64,000 bases of DNA, from the NCBI GenBank assembly GCA_017559135.1, contig JAFYSZ010000001.1, positions 343,049 to 407,048 of the forward strand. The letters are read 5' to 3'. A model generated the notes under the pieces. It saw nothing but the letters and a program-made list of their open reading frames with translations, made no database searches and was not told the origin of the DNA. Both the position numbers and the translations under genes were made by a program. The DNA is from Bacteroidales bacterium (lineage in GTDB: Bacteria; Bacteroidota; Bacteroidia; Bacteroidales; P3). Position 1 is the first letter of the stretch. Every line of letters starts with the position of its first letter. Shown here one piece after another: positions 1 through 8,234 of the stretch.

Positions 1-244
1 CTTTTTCTGTTATTGTTTCAGGAAAACGATATACCGATGAAGTAAATCCTACTTCTTTTGATTGTTTTTCTTTACTTGCAACGTATGAAAGACTTGCTCC
101 GTCTTCGCCTACTATTACTGCAACTAAGTGTGGTGGTCTTTTTCCTGCATCTAATAAGTCTGATACTTCTTTTCTTATTTCTTCTTTAATTGTTTTGGCA
201 ATTATTCTGCCGTCAATCAAAATTGGTTGTGCTGTGTTTTCCAT
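1..244 (-). CDS. folD: FolD, methylenetetrahydrofolate dehydrogenase/cyclohydrolase (5' part only)
   Basis: Cytosolic bifunctional enzyme of one-carbon folate metabolism, interconverting 5,10-methylene-, methenyl- and 10-formyl-tetrahydrofolate. Only the first 81 codons lie in the window; the gene continues beyond the left edge. The protein starts MENTAQPILIDGRIIA and contains the N-terminal FolD block VGEDGASLSYVASK, including the Y-x-x-x-K active-site pattern. It begins 7 bases after the stop of ffh on the same strand, so the two are probably cotranscribed. Identification rests on this N-terminal block alone. Confidence 0.9.
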   Translation of the reverse strand, partial: MENTAQPILIDGRIIAKTIKEEIRKEVSDLLDAGKRPPHLVAVIVGEDGASLSYVASKEKQSKEVGFTSSVYRFPETITEK

Positions 245-251
245 AATTTTT

Positions 252-1574
252 CTATCTTCTTCTTATGTTTTTCATAGCGTTCATTTTTCCGCTACTCATC
301 ATCTTCATCATTTTCTTTGTTTCATCAAATTGTTTCATCAAACGATTTACCTCTTCTATTGAAGTACCACTACCTTTTGCGATTCTTCTTCTTCTTGATG
401 TATCAATTTTTGATGGATTTCTTCTTTCGTAAGGAGTCATTGAACCAATCATTGCTTCAATTCCCTTAAATGCGTCATTGTCTATTTCAACATCTTTCAT
501 CATTTTGCCCATACCAGGAATCATTCCTACTAAATCTTTGAGGTTTCCCATCTTTTTGATTTGTGCAATTTGAGATAAGAAGTCGTTAAAGTCAAATTCG
601 TTAGATTTTATTCTCTTATTTATTTTTCTTGCTTGCTCTTCGTCATATTGTTCTTGGGCTTTTTCTACAAAAGAAACGATATCTCCCATTCCAAGAATAC
701 GATTAGCCATTCTTTCAGGGTGGAACATATCTAAATCACCCATTTTTTCGCCTAAACCTACGAATTTGATTGGTTTGTTTACAACATGTTTGATTGTTAA
801 GGCCGCTCCACCTCGTGTATCACCATCAAGTTTTGTTAAAATAACGCCATCAAAGTCTATTACTTCATTAAACGCTTTTGCTGTATTAACTGCGTCTTGT
901 CCTGTCATAGAATCGACAACGAAAAGCGTCTCTGTTGGGTTGATTGCTTGTTTTATGTTTGAGATTTCTCTCATCATCTCATCATCAACTGCCAATCGTC
1001 CTGCTGTATCGACAATTACTACTGATATTGATTTGCTTTTTGCATAACTTACTGCTTCTTTTGCAATTGAAACTGCGTCTTTGGAATCTTCTTTGGCAAA
1101 TACTTCTACTCCTATTTGTTCTCCTAAAACTTTTAGTTGATTTATTGCGGCAGGTCTGTAAACATCACAAGCTACAAGTAGGACTGATTTATTTTTCTTG
1201 GTTTTTAAGTAGTGAGATAGTTTGGCTGAAAAAGTTGTTTTACCACTTCCTTGCAATCCTGACATCAAAATTACGGCAGGATTACCGTTTAAGTTTATGC
1301 CTTGTGCTTCTCCTCCCATTAAAGCTGTGAGTTCATCGTGTACAATCTTAACCATGAGTTGTCCTGGCTCGATTGATGTGAGAACATCTCTGCCTAATGC
1401 TTTTTCTTTAACGGTTGCACAAAATTCTTTTGCTATTGCGTAACTTACGTCAGCGTCTATTAAGGCTTTTCTTACCTCTTTTAAAGATTCTGCAATGTTT
1501 ATTTCCGAGATTTTGCCTTTTCCTTTTATGATTTTAAAGGCTTTGTCAAATTTTTCCGATAAATTTTCAAACAT
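252..1574 (-). CDS. ffh: Signal recognition particle GTPase Ffh (SRP54)
   Basis: Protein subunit of the signal recognition particle. It binds 4.5S RNA and signal sequences on ribosomes and delivers them to FtsY. Order of domains: N-terminal helical bundle (about 1-85), GTPase domain with P-loop GLQGSGKTT (106-114), DTAGR (about 189) and TKLDGD (about 247), then a Met-rich M domain (about 295-440) with GMIPGMGKMMK and RRRRIAKGSG. The 440-residue length is normal. A -7 box (CAAATATA on the plus strand, 1606-1613) lies 31 bases before the start. folD follows 7 bases downstream. Confidence 0.97.
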   Translation of the reverse strand: MFENLSEKFDKAFKIIKGKGKISEINIAESLKEVRKALIDADVSYAIAKEFCATVKEKALGRDVLTSIEPGQLMVKIVHDELTALMGGEAQGINLNGNPAVILMSGLQGSGKTTFSAKLSHYLKTKKNKSVLLVACDVYRPAAINQLKVLGEQIGVEVFAKEDSKDAVSIAKEAVSYAKSKSISVVIVDTAGRLAVDDEMMREISNIKQAINPTETLFVVDSMTGQDAVNTAKAFNEVIDFDGVILTKLDGDTRGGAALTIKHVVNKPIKFVGLGEKMGDLDMFHPERMANRILGMGDIVSFVEKAQEQYDEEQARKINKRIKSNEFDFNDFLSQIAQIKKMGNLKDLVGMIPGMGKMMKDVEIDNDAFKGIEAMIGSMTPYERRNPSKIDTSRRRRIAKGSGTSIEEVNRLMKQFDETKKMMKMMSSGKMNAMKNIRRR

Positions 1575-1620
1575 CTTGTAAAAGTATTCTATTTATTTAA
1601 GTTTGCAAATATAGGTAATT

Positions 1621-2787
1621 TTATTCGTAAACTAAGTATTTCGCACGTATTTTCTTGAATTTTTCAATATCTTTTTGCCAACCCATTCTTATTTCTTCTT
1701 CTTTTAAGCCTTTTTCTATTTGTTTTCGTAGTTGATCAGTCCCTGCAAGTTTATCAAAAAACGAATTAAAGAAATCATCTTTTTTCTCTGCGGTTTTATA
1801 CATTTTTATAAGGAAAGAAAGATCTAATTTCTTGTTTTTTGCTTGCAAGTCTTTCATTCCATAACATTTTTTGCCTTTATACATAGGATTATCGCTCACT
1901 CCTTTTATTGCTTGTGGAGTAAACGAAAATGTTTTGTCATAATAATCGGGATAACCAATGATTTCAAAAGGAGTATCGGTACCTCGTCCTACACTTACTT
2001 TTGTTCCTTCAAAAAAACAAAGAGAAGGATACAATTCTATTGCTTTTGGAGTTTGTAGATTAGGACTTGGTGAAACGGGAAGTTGATATACTTGTTCCAA
2101 ACCGTGTTTCCAATCAAGCATTTCTATCACTTGTAAATCGCACTGAATAGAATCTTTCAACCAACCTTCACCATTTATCATTTTTGCATACTCTCCTATT
2201 GTCATTGCGTGCAAAACAGGAATTGTATGCATTCCAACAAAGGATTTAAACTTTGGATCCAAAACAGGACCGTCAATATAATCATTAGGATTTGGCCTAT
2301 CAAGAACAATAAGTCTGCAATTATTTTCTGCACAAGCCTCCATTACATAATGCAAAGTAGATATATATGTATAGAAACGACAACCTACATCTTGCAAGTC
2401 AAACAAAACGATTTCGCAATCCTTGATTTGCTCACTTGTAGTTTTTTTATTTTTCCCATAAAGCGAAATAATAGGAAGATTTGTCTTTGAATCCACCGAA
2501 TTATTCACATATCCACCTGCTTCAACATTACCTCTAAAACCATGTTCTGGCGAAAATATTTTGATAATATTTACATCTAATGAAAGAAGCGTATCTAAAA
2601 GATGAACCAAATCACCATTTTTATCGTGTACAACCCCTGTTTGATTAGTTAAAAGAGCGACTTTTTTATCTTTTATTAAGTTTACATATTTCTCAAAGCG
2701 TTCTGCTCCTATTTTTACACTATTTTGCGAATATAATCCTAAGGATAAGATAATTAGAATTAGAGATAAAACAATTTTTTTCTTCAT
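1621..2787 (-). CDS. DUF1343 / NamZ-like exo-beta-N-acetylmuramidase
   Basis: Member of the DUF1343 family (GH171), whose characterised member NamZ removes terminal N-acetylmuramic acid from peptidoglycan fragments. A signal peptide (MKKKIVLSLILIILSLGLYS) puts it in the periplasm or outside the cell. Family motifs visible: LLTNQTGV, FSPEHGFRG, FDLQDVGCRFYTYISTL and LDRPNP. The 388-residue length is typical. It lies just downstream of the divergent rho promoter region and reads toward ffh; no operon partner. anmK at 28 kb also handles MurNAc derivatives, so the two could serve one wall-recycling pathway, but they are not linked here. Confidence 0.88.
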   Translation of the reverse strand: MKKKIVLSLILIILSLGLYSQNSVKIGAERFEKYVNLIKDKKVALLTNQTGVVHDKNGDLVHLLDTLLSLDVNIIKIFSPEHGFRGNVEAGGYVNNSVDSKTNLPIISLYGKNKKTTSEQIKDCEIVLFDLQDVGCRFYTYISTLHYVMEACAENNCRLIVLDRPNPNDYIDGPVLDPKFKSFVGMHTIPVLHAMTIGEYAKMINGEGWLKDSIQCDLQVIEMLDWKHGLEQVYQLPVSPSPNLQTPKAIELYPSLCFFEGTKVSVGRGTDTPFEIIGYPDYYDKTFSFTPQAIKGVSDNPMYKGKKCYGMKDLQAKNKKLDLSFLIKMYKTAEKKDDFFNSFFDKLAGTDQLRKQIEKGLKEEEIRMGWQKDIEKFKKIRAKYLVYE

Positions 2788-2846
2788 TTCAAATAATTTA
2801 GAACTGCAAAAATATTAAAAAAAACGCTTTTTTATTTAAATTTTAC

Positions 2847-2874
2847 TTTGTTTAAAAAAATATTTTTACTTTTG
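2847..2874 (+). promoter_or_regulatory. Promoter of rho
   Basis: TTTG at 2847-2850 and TACTTTTG at 2867-2874, separated by 16 bases: a Bacteroidetes-type promoter. It leaves a 5' leader of about 115 bases before the rho ATG at 2996, long for this genome. The leader contains a short out-of-frame ORF and a small hairpin. Confidence 0.6.
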
Positions 2875-2948
2875 CATCAACAAAATACGTACAATTAAAA
2901 AGGTTATTCAACCAATTTGAAAGATTAACATTTAATATAATTAAAATA

Positions 2949-3020
2949 ATGCAGCAAAGCACCTGTTCAATGTGCTTGTTTATGTCAATTACAATATGTA
3001 TAGTAAAACTCAACTATTAG
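2949..3020 (+). promoter_or_regulatory. Possible leader-peptide ORF overlapping the rho start
   Basis: An ATG at 2949 opens a 23-codon frame ending with TAG at 3018-3020, in a different frame from rho and running over the rho start at 2996. The same stretch can form a small hairpin, AAGCAC pairing with GTGCTT at about 2956-2979. Rho is commonly autoregulated through its leader, so this may be a control element. It may also be a chance frame; no ribosome-binding evidence separates the two. Confidence 0.25.
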
Positions 3021-4669
3021 AAAAATCTTTGGAAGAGTTAAAACAAATCTCCAAAGAACTCGGTTTAACAAAAATAAGCCGATTAAACTCTCAGGATTTA
3101 ATCTATAAAATTTTAGATTTTCAAGCTCAAAATCAGCCACAGCCGATTGTAGAAGAAAAAAAAGAGGAAGTAAAACGCAGGACACGCACTCGCATCAAGC
3201 CAAAGCCGATAGCAGAAAGCAATGTAAAGAAAGAAAATGCCGAAAGCGTACAAGCGAATGCTAAGAAGCAGAAAAAAACAGAGGAAATAGTAATTAAAGA
3301 ACTAAAACTCGCAGAAATCCCCGAAATTCCTCAAATCGAAGAGGTTATTCTTCCCGAATTTACTCCTACCTTAAAGATTACAAAAACAGAAACAAAGGAA
3401 GAAGAAATTAAAACAAAGAAAGAAAATTCTGAAACAAAGAAAGAAATTTCCGAAACCAAGAAAGAAGAAACTACATCCGAACAAACTTCAATAGAACCAA
3501 AGCAAGAAGAAGAGAAAGTAGAAGAAAATAAACCTATTTTCAATTTTGAGACAGAAGGATTAGTAGAAGCAGAAGGAGTATTAGAGGTAATGCCTGACGG
3601 ATACGGCTTTTTACGTTCTTCGGACTACAATTATCTAAATTCTCCCGATGACATATACGTATCTCAATCACAAATAAAATATTTTGGTTTAAAAACGGGA
3701 GATACAATCGAGGGAACAATACGCCCACCAAAAGATGGAGAGAAATATTTCCCTCTTGTAAAAGCAACAAAGGTTAATGGCAAAACTGCGGAATTGATAA
3801 GAGATAGAATACCTTTTGATTATCTTACTCCATTGTTCCCAGAAGAAAAATTTGAGCTTTGTCATCACAAATCAGAATCACTTTCTACAAGAATAATTGA
3901 CTTATTTACACCAATAGGAAAAGGACAAAGAGCCTTAATAGTAGCCCCTCCAAAAACAGGAAAAACAACTCTATTGAAAGAAGTAGCAAATGCAATTGCA
4001 GCAAATCACCCTGAGGTTTATCTTATAGTGCTTTTGATTGACGAAAGACCGGAAGAGGTAACCGATATGCAAAGAACGGTTAATGCAGAAGTGATTGCCT
4101 CAACTTTTGACGAACCTGCCGAACGCCACGTAAAGATTGCAAACATTGTTTTAGAGAAAGCAAAACGTATGACAGAGTGTGGACACGATGTTGTAATAGT
4201 TTTAGACTCTATAACACGTTTAGCAAGAGCATATAACACCGTTGCCCCTGCCTCAGGCAAGGTTTTGTCGGGAGGAGTTGAAGCAAACGCATTGCAAAAG
4301 CCTAAGAGATTTTTCGGAGCAGCAAGAAACATAGAAAATGGTGGTTCTTTAACAATCATAGCAACCGCTTTAACCGAAACAGGCTCAAAGATGGACGAAG
4401 TAATCTTTGAAGAATTTAAAGGAACAGGTAATATGGAATTGCAACTTGATAGAAAACTTGCAAACAAACGCATATATCCTGCAATAGACCTTGTAGTTTC
4501 TTCAACAAGACGCGATGACCTACTTCACTCTCAATCAATTTGGGATAGAATGCTTATACTTCGCAATCACATTGCCGATATGACACCACAAGAAGCAATG
4601 GAATTGATAAAAGGAAGAATGAAAAACACAGACTCAAACGAAGAGTTCTTATTAGGAATGAATGGATAA
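2996..4669 (+). CDS. rho: Transcription termination factor Rho
   Basis: Hexameric RNA-dependent ATPase that terminates transcription. ATG at 2996 is chosen because the product then opens [18 protein letters not shown], the normal Rho N-terminus; an upstream GTG at 2972 would add 8 unrelated residues. Domains: Rho N domain (1-40); a long charged Lys/Glu-rich insert (about 45-185); cold-shock RNA-binding domain ([12 protein letters not shown]); ATPase with Walker [10 protein letters not shown] (about 316), Walker [11 protein letters not shown] (about 398) and [20 protein letters not shown]. The insert holds a four-unit 7-residue repeat encoded by 21-nt direct repeats (3389-3472). It heads an operon with glyS and a PAP2 gene. 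Confidence 0.97.
   Translation: MYSKTQLLEKSLEELKQISKELGLTKISRLNSQDLIYKILDFQAQNQPQPIVEEKKEEVKRRTRTRIKPKPIAESNVKKENAESVQANAKKQKKTEEIVIKELKLAEIPEIPQIEEVILPEFTPTLKITKTETKEEEIKTKKENSETKKEISETKKEETTSEQTSIEPKQEEEKVEENKPIFNFETEGLVEAEGVLEVMPDGYGFLRSSDYNYLNSPDDIYVSQSQIKYFGLKTGDTIEGTIRPPKDGEKYFPLVKATKVNGKTAELIRDRIPFDYLTPLFPEEKFELCHHKSESLSTRIIDLFTPIGKGQRALIVAPPKTGKTTLLKEVANAIAANHPEVYLIVLLIDERPEEVTDMQRTVNAEVIASTFDEPAERHVKIANIVLEKAKRMTECGHDVVIVLDSITRLARAYNTVAPASGKVLSGGVEANALQKPKRFFGAARNIENGGSLTIIATALTETGSKMDEVIFEEFKGTGNMELQLDRKLANKRIYPAIDLVVSSTRRDDLLHSQSIWDRMLILRNHIADMTPQEAMELIKGRMKNTDSNEEFLLGMNG
3389..3472 (+). repeat. Four 21-nt tandem repeats inside the rho linker
   Basis: Units begin at 3389, 3410, 3431 and 3452, each exactly 21 nt, and encode [21 protein letters not shown] and ETKKEET. 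The unit at 3410 starts AAAACAAAGAAA and ends TTCT, matching the intergenic 21-nt family except at about three positions. One change turns the TAA this frame would contain into GAA. The period and start match the family well, but Lys/Glu-rich coding sequence could converge on it. Confidence 0.6.
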
Positions 4670-4686
4670 TAAAAATAATACATAAA

Positions 4687-6216
4687 ATGGCAAACAACGA
4701 AGACTTATTTAAAAAGATAACATCTCACGCTAAGGAATACGGATTTATATTTCCTTCAAGTGAAATTTACGATGGAATGAGTGCCGTATATGATTACGGA
4801 CAAAATGGTGTGGAATTGAAAAACAACATCAAGCAATATTGGTGGAAATCAATGACACAAATGCACGAAAACATAGTTGGGATTGATTCAGCAATCTTTA
4901 TGCACCCTACTATTTGGAAAGCATCGGGTCATGTGGACGCTTTCAACGATCCTTTAATAGATAACAAAGACTCAAAAAAGCGTTATCGTGCCGATGTGTT
5001 GATTGAAGAACACATTGCAAAGATTGAAGACAAGATAAACAAAGAATGCGAAAAAGCAAAAAAGAAATTTGGAGACGCATTCGATAGAGAACAATTCGTA
5101 AGCACTAATGCAAGAGTGTTAGAGTATGCCTCAAAGATGAAAGACATACAAACACGATTTGCATCTCTTATGGAGGCAAACGATCTTGCGGGAATAAAAG
5201 CCTTGATTGAAGAATTAGGAATAGTTTGTCCTATATCGGGTTCAAGAAATTGGACAGATGTAAGACAATTCAACCTAATGTTTGCAACAAAAGTAGGATC
5301 GGTTAGCGAACAAGCAGACACAATTTATCTTAGACCAGAGACTGCACAAGGTATTTTTGTCAATTACTTAAATGTTCAAAAGACAGGAAGAATGAAAATA
5401 CCGTTTGGAATTGCTCAAATCGGTAAAGCATTCCGTAATGAGATTGTTGCAAGACAATTTATTTTCAGAATGAGAGAGTTTGAACAAATGGAAATGCAAT
5501 TCTTTGTACGTCCGGGAGAAGAAATCAAGTGGTTTGAATATTGGAAAGAAACACGTATGAAATGGCATCTTGCATTGGGCATACCAAGTGAAAAATATCG
5601 CTATCACGATCACGAAAAACTTGCTCACTATGCAAACGCTGCAACAGATATTGAGTTTGATTTCCCATTTGGATTCAAAGAATTAGAGGGTATTCATTCA
5701 AGAACGGACTTCGACTTAAAGCGTCATCAAGAATTTTCGGGCAAAAAACTTCAATACTTCGACTCAGAACTTGGCGAAAGTTACGTTCCTTACGTTATAG
5801 AAACATCTATCGGATTGGATAGAACGTTTCTTGCAGTTTTCTCTCACGCTTACAAAGAAGAAAAACTTGAAGACGGTTCGGAAAGAGTAGTTTTAGCACT
5901 TCCACGTGTGCTTGCACCGGTGAAAGCAGCCGTTCTTCCTCTTGTAAAGAAAGATGGAATGCCAGAAAAAGCAAGAGAGATAATGAATATCTTAAAACAA
6001 GACTTCCAAGTACAATATGACGAAAAAGATGCAATAGGAAAACGCTATCGCCGTCAAGACGCAATAGGAACACCTTATTGTATTACCGTTGATAGTCAAA
6101 CAATGGAAGACAACACCGTTACAATTCGTGAAAGAGATACAATGCAACAAGAACGCATATCAATAGATAATCTCTTCACTTACATACATAATAACATTAA
6201 ACCTTTAAATTTATAG
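4687..6216 (+). CDS. glyS: Glycyl-tRNA synthetase, eukaryote/archaea-type homodimeric
   Basis: Class II aminoacyl-tRNA synthetase charging tRNA-Gly. The single-chain 509-residue form (not the alpha2beta2 bacterial form) is shown by YDYGQNGVELKNNIKQYWW near the N-terminus, motif 2 KAFRNEIVARQFIFRMREFEQ, and motif 3 with IGLDRTFLAVF, followed by an anticodon-binding domain (LAPVKAAVLPLVKK onward). It lies 17 bases after rho and 2 bases before the PAP2 gene, all on one strand, so it is probably cotranscribed from the rho promoter. Confidence 0.96.
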   Translation: MANNEDLFKKITSHAKEYGFIFPSSEIYDGMSAVYDYGQNGVELKNNIKQYWWKSMTQMHENIVGIDSAIFMHPTIWKASGHVDAFNDPLIDNKDSKKRYRADVLIEEHIAKIEDKINKECEKAKKKFGDAFDREQFVSTNARVLEYASKMKDIQTRFASLMEANDLAGIKALIEELGIVCPISGSRNWTDVRQFNLMFATKVGSVSEQADTIYLRPETAQGIFVNYLNVQKTGRMKIPFGIAQIGKAFRNEIVARQFIFRMREFEQMEMQFFVRPGEEIKWFEYWKETRMKWHLALGIPSEKYRYHDHEKLAHYANAATDIEFDFPFGFKELEGIHSRTDFDLKRHQEFSGKKLQYFDSELGESYVPYVIETSIGLDRTFLAVFSHAYKEEKLEDGSERVVLALPRVLAPVKAAVLPLVKKDGMPEKAREIMNILKQDFQVQYDEKDAIGKRYRRQDAIGTPYCITVDSQTMEDNTVTIRERDTMQQERISIDNLFTYIHNNIKPLNL

Positions 6217-6218
6217 AT

Positions 6219-6941
6219 ATGAAAAGCAAGTACATCTTATTCTTATTAGCGATTTTGTTAGTATTCTCTCCTTGCAAAAAAGCAAAAGCACAAACCGAAT
6301 ACATAATTCCAACAACGCTAATTTCATACGGTGTACTTGCTCAATTCGTTCCCGCCTTAGATGATTTTGACCTTAGCATAAGAGAGGGTTTTTCTTCATT
6401 TAATCAAAATAAATGTAAGATTGACGATTACATTCAATACTTTCCAACCCTTGCCTTTGCGGGATTAGGAACCTTAGGCGTAGAAACTAATTACAAATTC
6501 GTTGATAGGCTTTGCGTAGGTGCTATTGCATACACATTAGTTGGTGCAACGGTTTTAACAACCAAACAACTCACAGGAATAGAACGACCAGACGGCTCGG
6601 CAAATAATTCATTTCCTTCGGGACATACCGCATTTTCTTTCGTAGGAGCCGATTTGGTTTATATGACATACAAAGACGCCTCGCCAATATATGGAATTGC
6701 AGCATACACTTGTGCAACAACAGTAGCCTTTCTTAGAATGTATAATAACCGTCATTGGTTTTCGGACGTAGTATGTGGAGCTGGCGTTGGGATTCTTGGT
6801 TCAAGACTTTCAATTTGGGCTTTTGACAAAATCAAACAATGCCTAAACACCCGCAATAATAAGAATTTATCCTTCAATGGAGGTTTTTCACCCTTTGTTT
6901 ATGACAATAAAATCGGCTTATCTTTGAGTTTAACTTTCTAA
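6219..6941 (+). CDS. PAP2-family membrane phosphatase
   Basis: Type 2 phosphatidic acid phosphatase superfamily protein. Members remove phosphate from lipid or undecaprenyl phosphates at the membrane; the substrate here is not evident. The signature is complete: K-x6-RP as KQLTGIERP, PSGH as SFPSGHTAF, and R-x5-H-x3-D as RMYNNRHWFSD. An N-terminal hydrophobic signal (ILFLLAILLVF) ends near KAKAQ. It is the last gene of the rho operon, starting 2 bases after glyS, and is followed by a perfect 12-bp terminator hairpin. Confidence 0.88.
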   Translation: MKSKYILFLLAILLVFSPCKKAKAQTEYIIPTTLISYGVLAQFVPALDDFDLSIREGFSSFNQNKCKIDDYIQYFPTLAFAGLGTLGVETNYKFVDRLCVGAIAYTLVGATVLTTKQLTGIERPDGSANNSFPSGHTAFSFVGADLVYMTYKDASPIYGIAAYTCATTVAFLRMYNNRHWFSDVVCGAGVGILGSRLSIWAFDKIKQCLNTRNNKNLSFNGGFSPFVYDNKIGLSLSLTF

Positions 6942-6960
6942 AACAAAGAATTATAAAAAC

Positions 6961-7007
6961 AAAAACGCTCGTTTGTCAAAATATTTCAAAGACTTACGAG
7001 CGTTTTT
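6961..7007. terminator. Bidirectional terminator, copy 1 of a three-copy repeat
   Basis: A perfect 12-bp stem: AAAAACGCTCGT at 6961-6972 pairs with ACGAGCGTTTTT at 6996-7007. It sits between the convergent PAP2 gene and the broken nuclease gene and serves both strands. The sequence is shared, including the tail CTTTGAGTTA beyond the hairpin, with 12896-12950 and 62161-62216. Confidence 0.88.
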
Positions 7008-7017
7008 CTTTGAGTTA

Positions 7018-8079
7018 TTATTTATTCTCTTCGTGTTGTTGTCTGAAAATCTCTTTTTGCAATTCTATTTCTTCTTTTAGTTGTTCTATAGTTGGTAAAT
7101 AGGTTAAATATCTTGCTTGAAACAAACGCTCATTGTCGTGTAGAACTGAATAACGTGCCATATCCTCACTTGTTTCCGAACAAAGAATAAGTCCTATTGT
7201 AGGATTATCTCCTTGTGTACGCTTTAAATTATCATACATTCTTACATACATATCCATTTATCCAACATCTTGATGAGTAATTCTTGATGTTTTAAGATCT
7301 ATCAACAAGAAACATTTAAGTATATAGTTATAAAATACCAAATCAATGAAGTAATCTCCCATATCAGTCTTGATATGCTGTTGTCGAGCAACAAAAGCAT
7401 AACCTTTACCTAACTCCATTACAAATTTTTGTATATGAGTAATAATAGAGGATTCAAGTTCCGTTTCCGAAAAATCAGCATTTGGTGCCAAACCTAAAAA
7501 CTCTGCAACAATAGGATTTTTAATAAATTCTAATTTATCTTGTTGAAAAGGAGTAGTTATTTGAATCATTTCCTCTTTTACTATCTTTTTGTTTTGTGAT
7601 TGTAGCAAACGATAATAATATTGAGAAGCAATATTTCTATCAAGCGTTCTTACAGACCACATTTCGTTGATTGCTTCTTGTAAATACCAATCTCGTGCTT
7701 CTTTATCCGTTACTCTGAGTAAGGTTCTATAATGAGACCATGAAAGTATTTGAGATTTTACACACGCTGTGTGGAAAATCTCTGGAAAAAATTTATAGAA
7801 CTGAACAAACTGATAAAGATTACTTTGCGTAAATCCTTTGCCATAAATATTTGTTAAGTGTAGAGAAAGGTGTTTTACAACTTCTTTGCCGTATATAGCC
7901 CTATCTTCTCCTTGCAATTCTTCTTCTGCAATACGTTTTCCTAACAACCAATTTCTTTGCACCATAGCAATGTTTACAGCATTGTAAGCATAACCACGTG
8001 CTTGTTCAACAATACTTTCTACATCTTTGAAAATATCATTAGTATTGTTAAGTTTGAAAATTTCAATATCTTGTCCCAT
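7018..8079 (-). pseudogene. YhcG/DUF1016 PDDEXK nuclease-family protein, interrupted by one TAA
   Basis: Two contiguous frames in the same phase (7258-8079, 273 aa; 7018-7257, 79 aa) together make a full-length DUF1016/YhcG-type protein with an N-terminal helical DUF1016 domain and a C-terminal PD-(D/E)xK nuclease fold. They are separated by one TAA at 7260-7258, where the family has Gln: HQDVG, stop, MDMYVRMYD. CAA to TAA explains it. The fold's acidic and Lys residues (YFIDLVFYN, LLIDLKTS) lie before the stop, but the conserved last part would be lost. Restart at the ATG immediately after the stop is possible. Sequencing error is an alternative. Confidence 0.85.
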
Positions 8080-8108
8080 ATTGCAAAAATAATGATTTTA
8101 TTGATAAT

Positions 8109-8185
8109 AATTCAAAGAAAGAGAAAAATAAAACCAAGAATTAAAAAAATAAAATCAAGTATTATTTTTCTGAAACAAAGAAAAA
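8109..8185. repeat. 21-nt AT-rich tandem repeat array
   Basis: Units start at 8109, 8130, 8151 and 8172, exactly 21 nt apart; cores are TTCAAAG, AAAACCAAG, AAAATCAAG and GAAACAAAG. The array fills most of the gap between the broken nuclease gene and the gyrB terminator. It belongs to the family at 15252, 25101, 32165, 44454, 46625 and 53281. Confidence 0.75.
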
Positions 8186-8189
8186 AAAG

Positions 8190-8216
8190 AATGCTCCAAG
8201 GTTTTCAAGGAGCATT
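8190..8216 (-). terminator. gyrB terminator
   Basis: AATGCTCC (8190-8197) pairs with GGAGCATT (8209-8216) around an 11-base loop. On the minus strand the hairpin is followed by a run of T (complement of 8182-8189). It lies 19 bases after the gyrB stop. Confidence 0.75.
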
Positions 8217-8234
8217 TATTTTTTTGATTTTTTA

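Noticed and set aside
944..1330. 128-codon plus-strand ORF within ffh
   Set aside because: Antisense shadow of ffh; Leu-rich composition caused by reading the complement of Lys/Glu codons, with no promoter.
4018..4473. 151-codon minus-strand ORF within rho
   Set aside because: Antisense of the highly conserved Rho ATPase domain; no independent signals.
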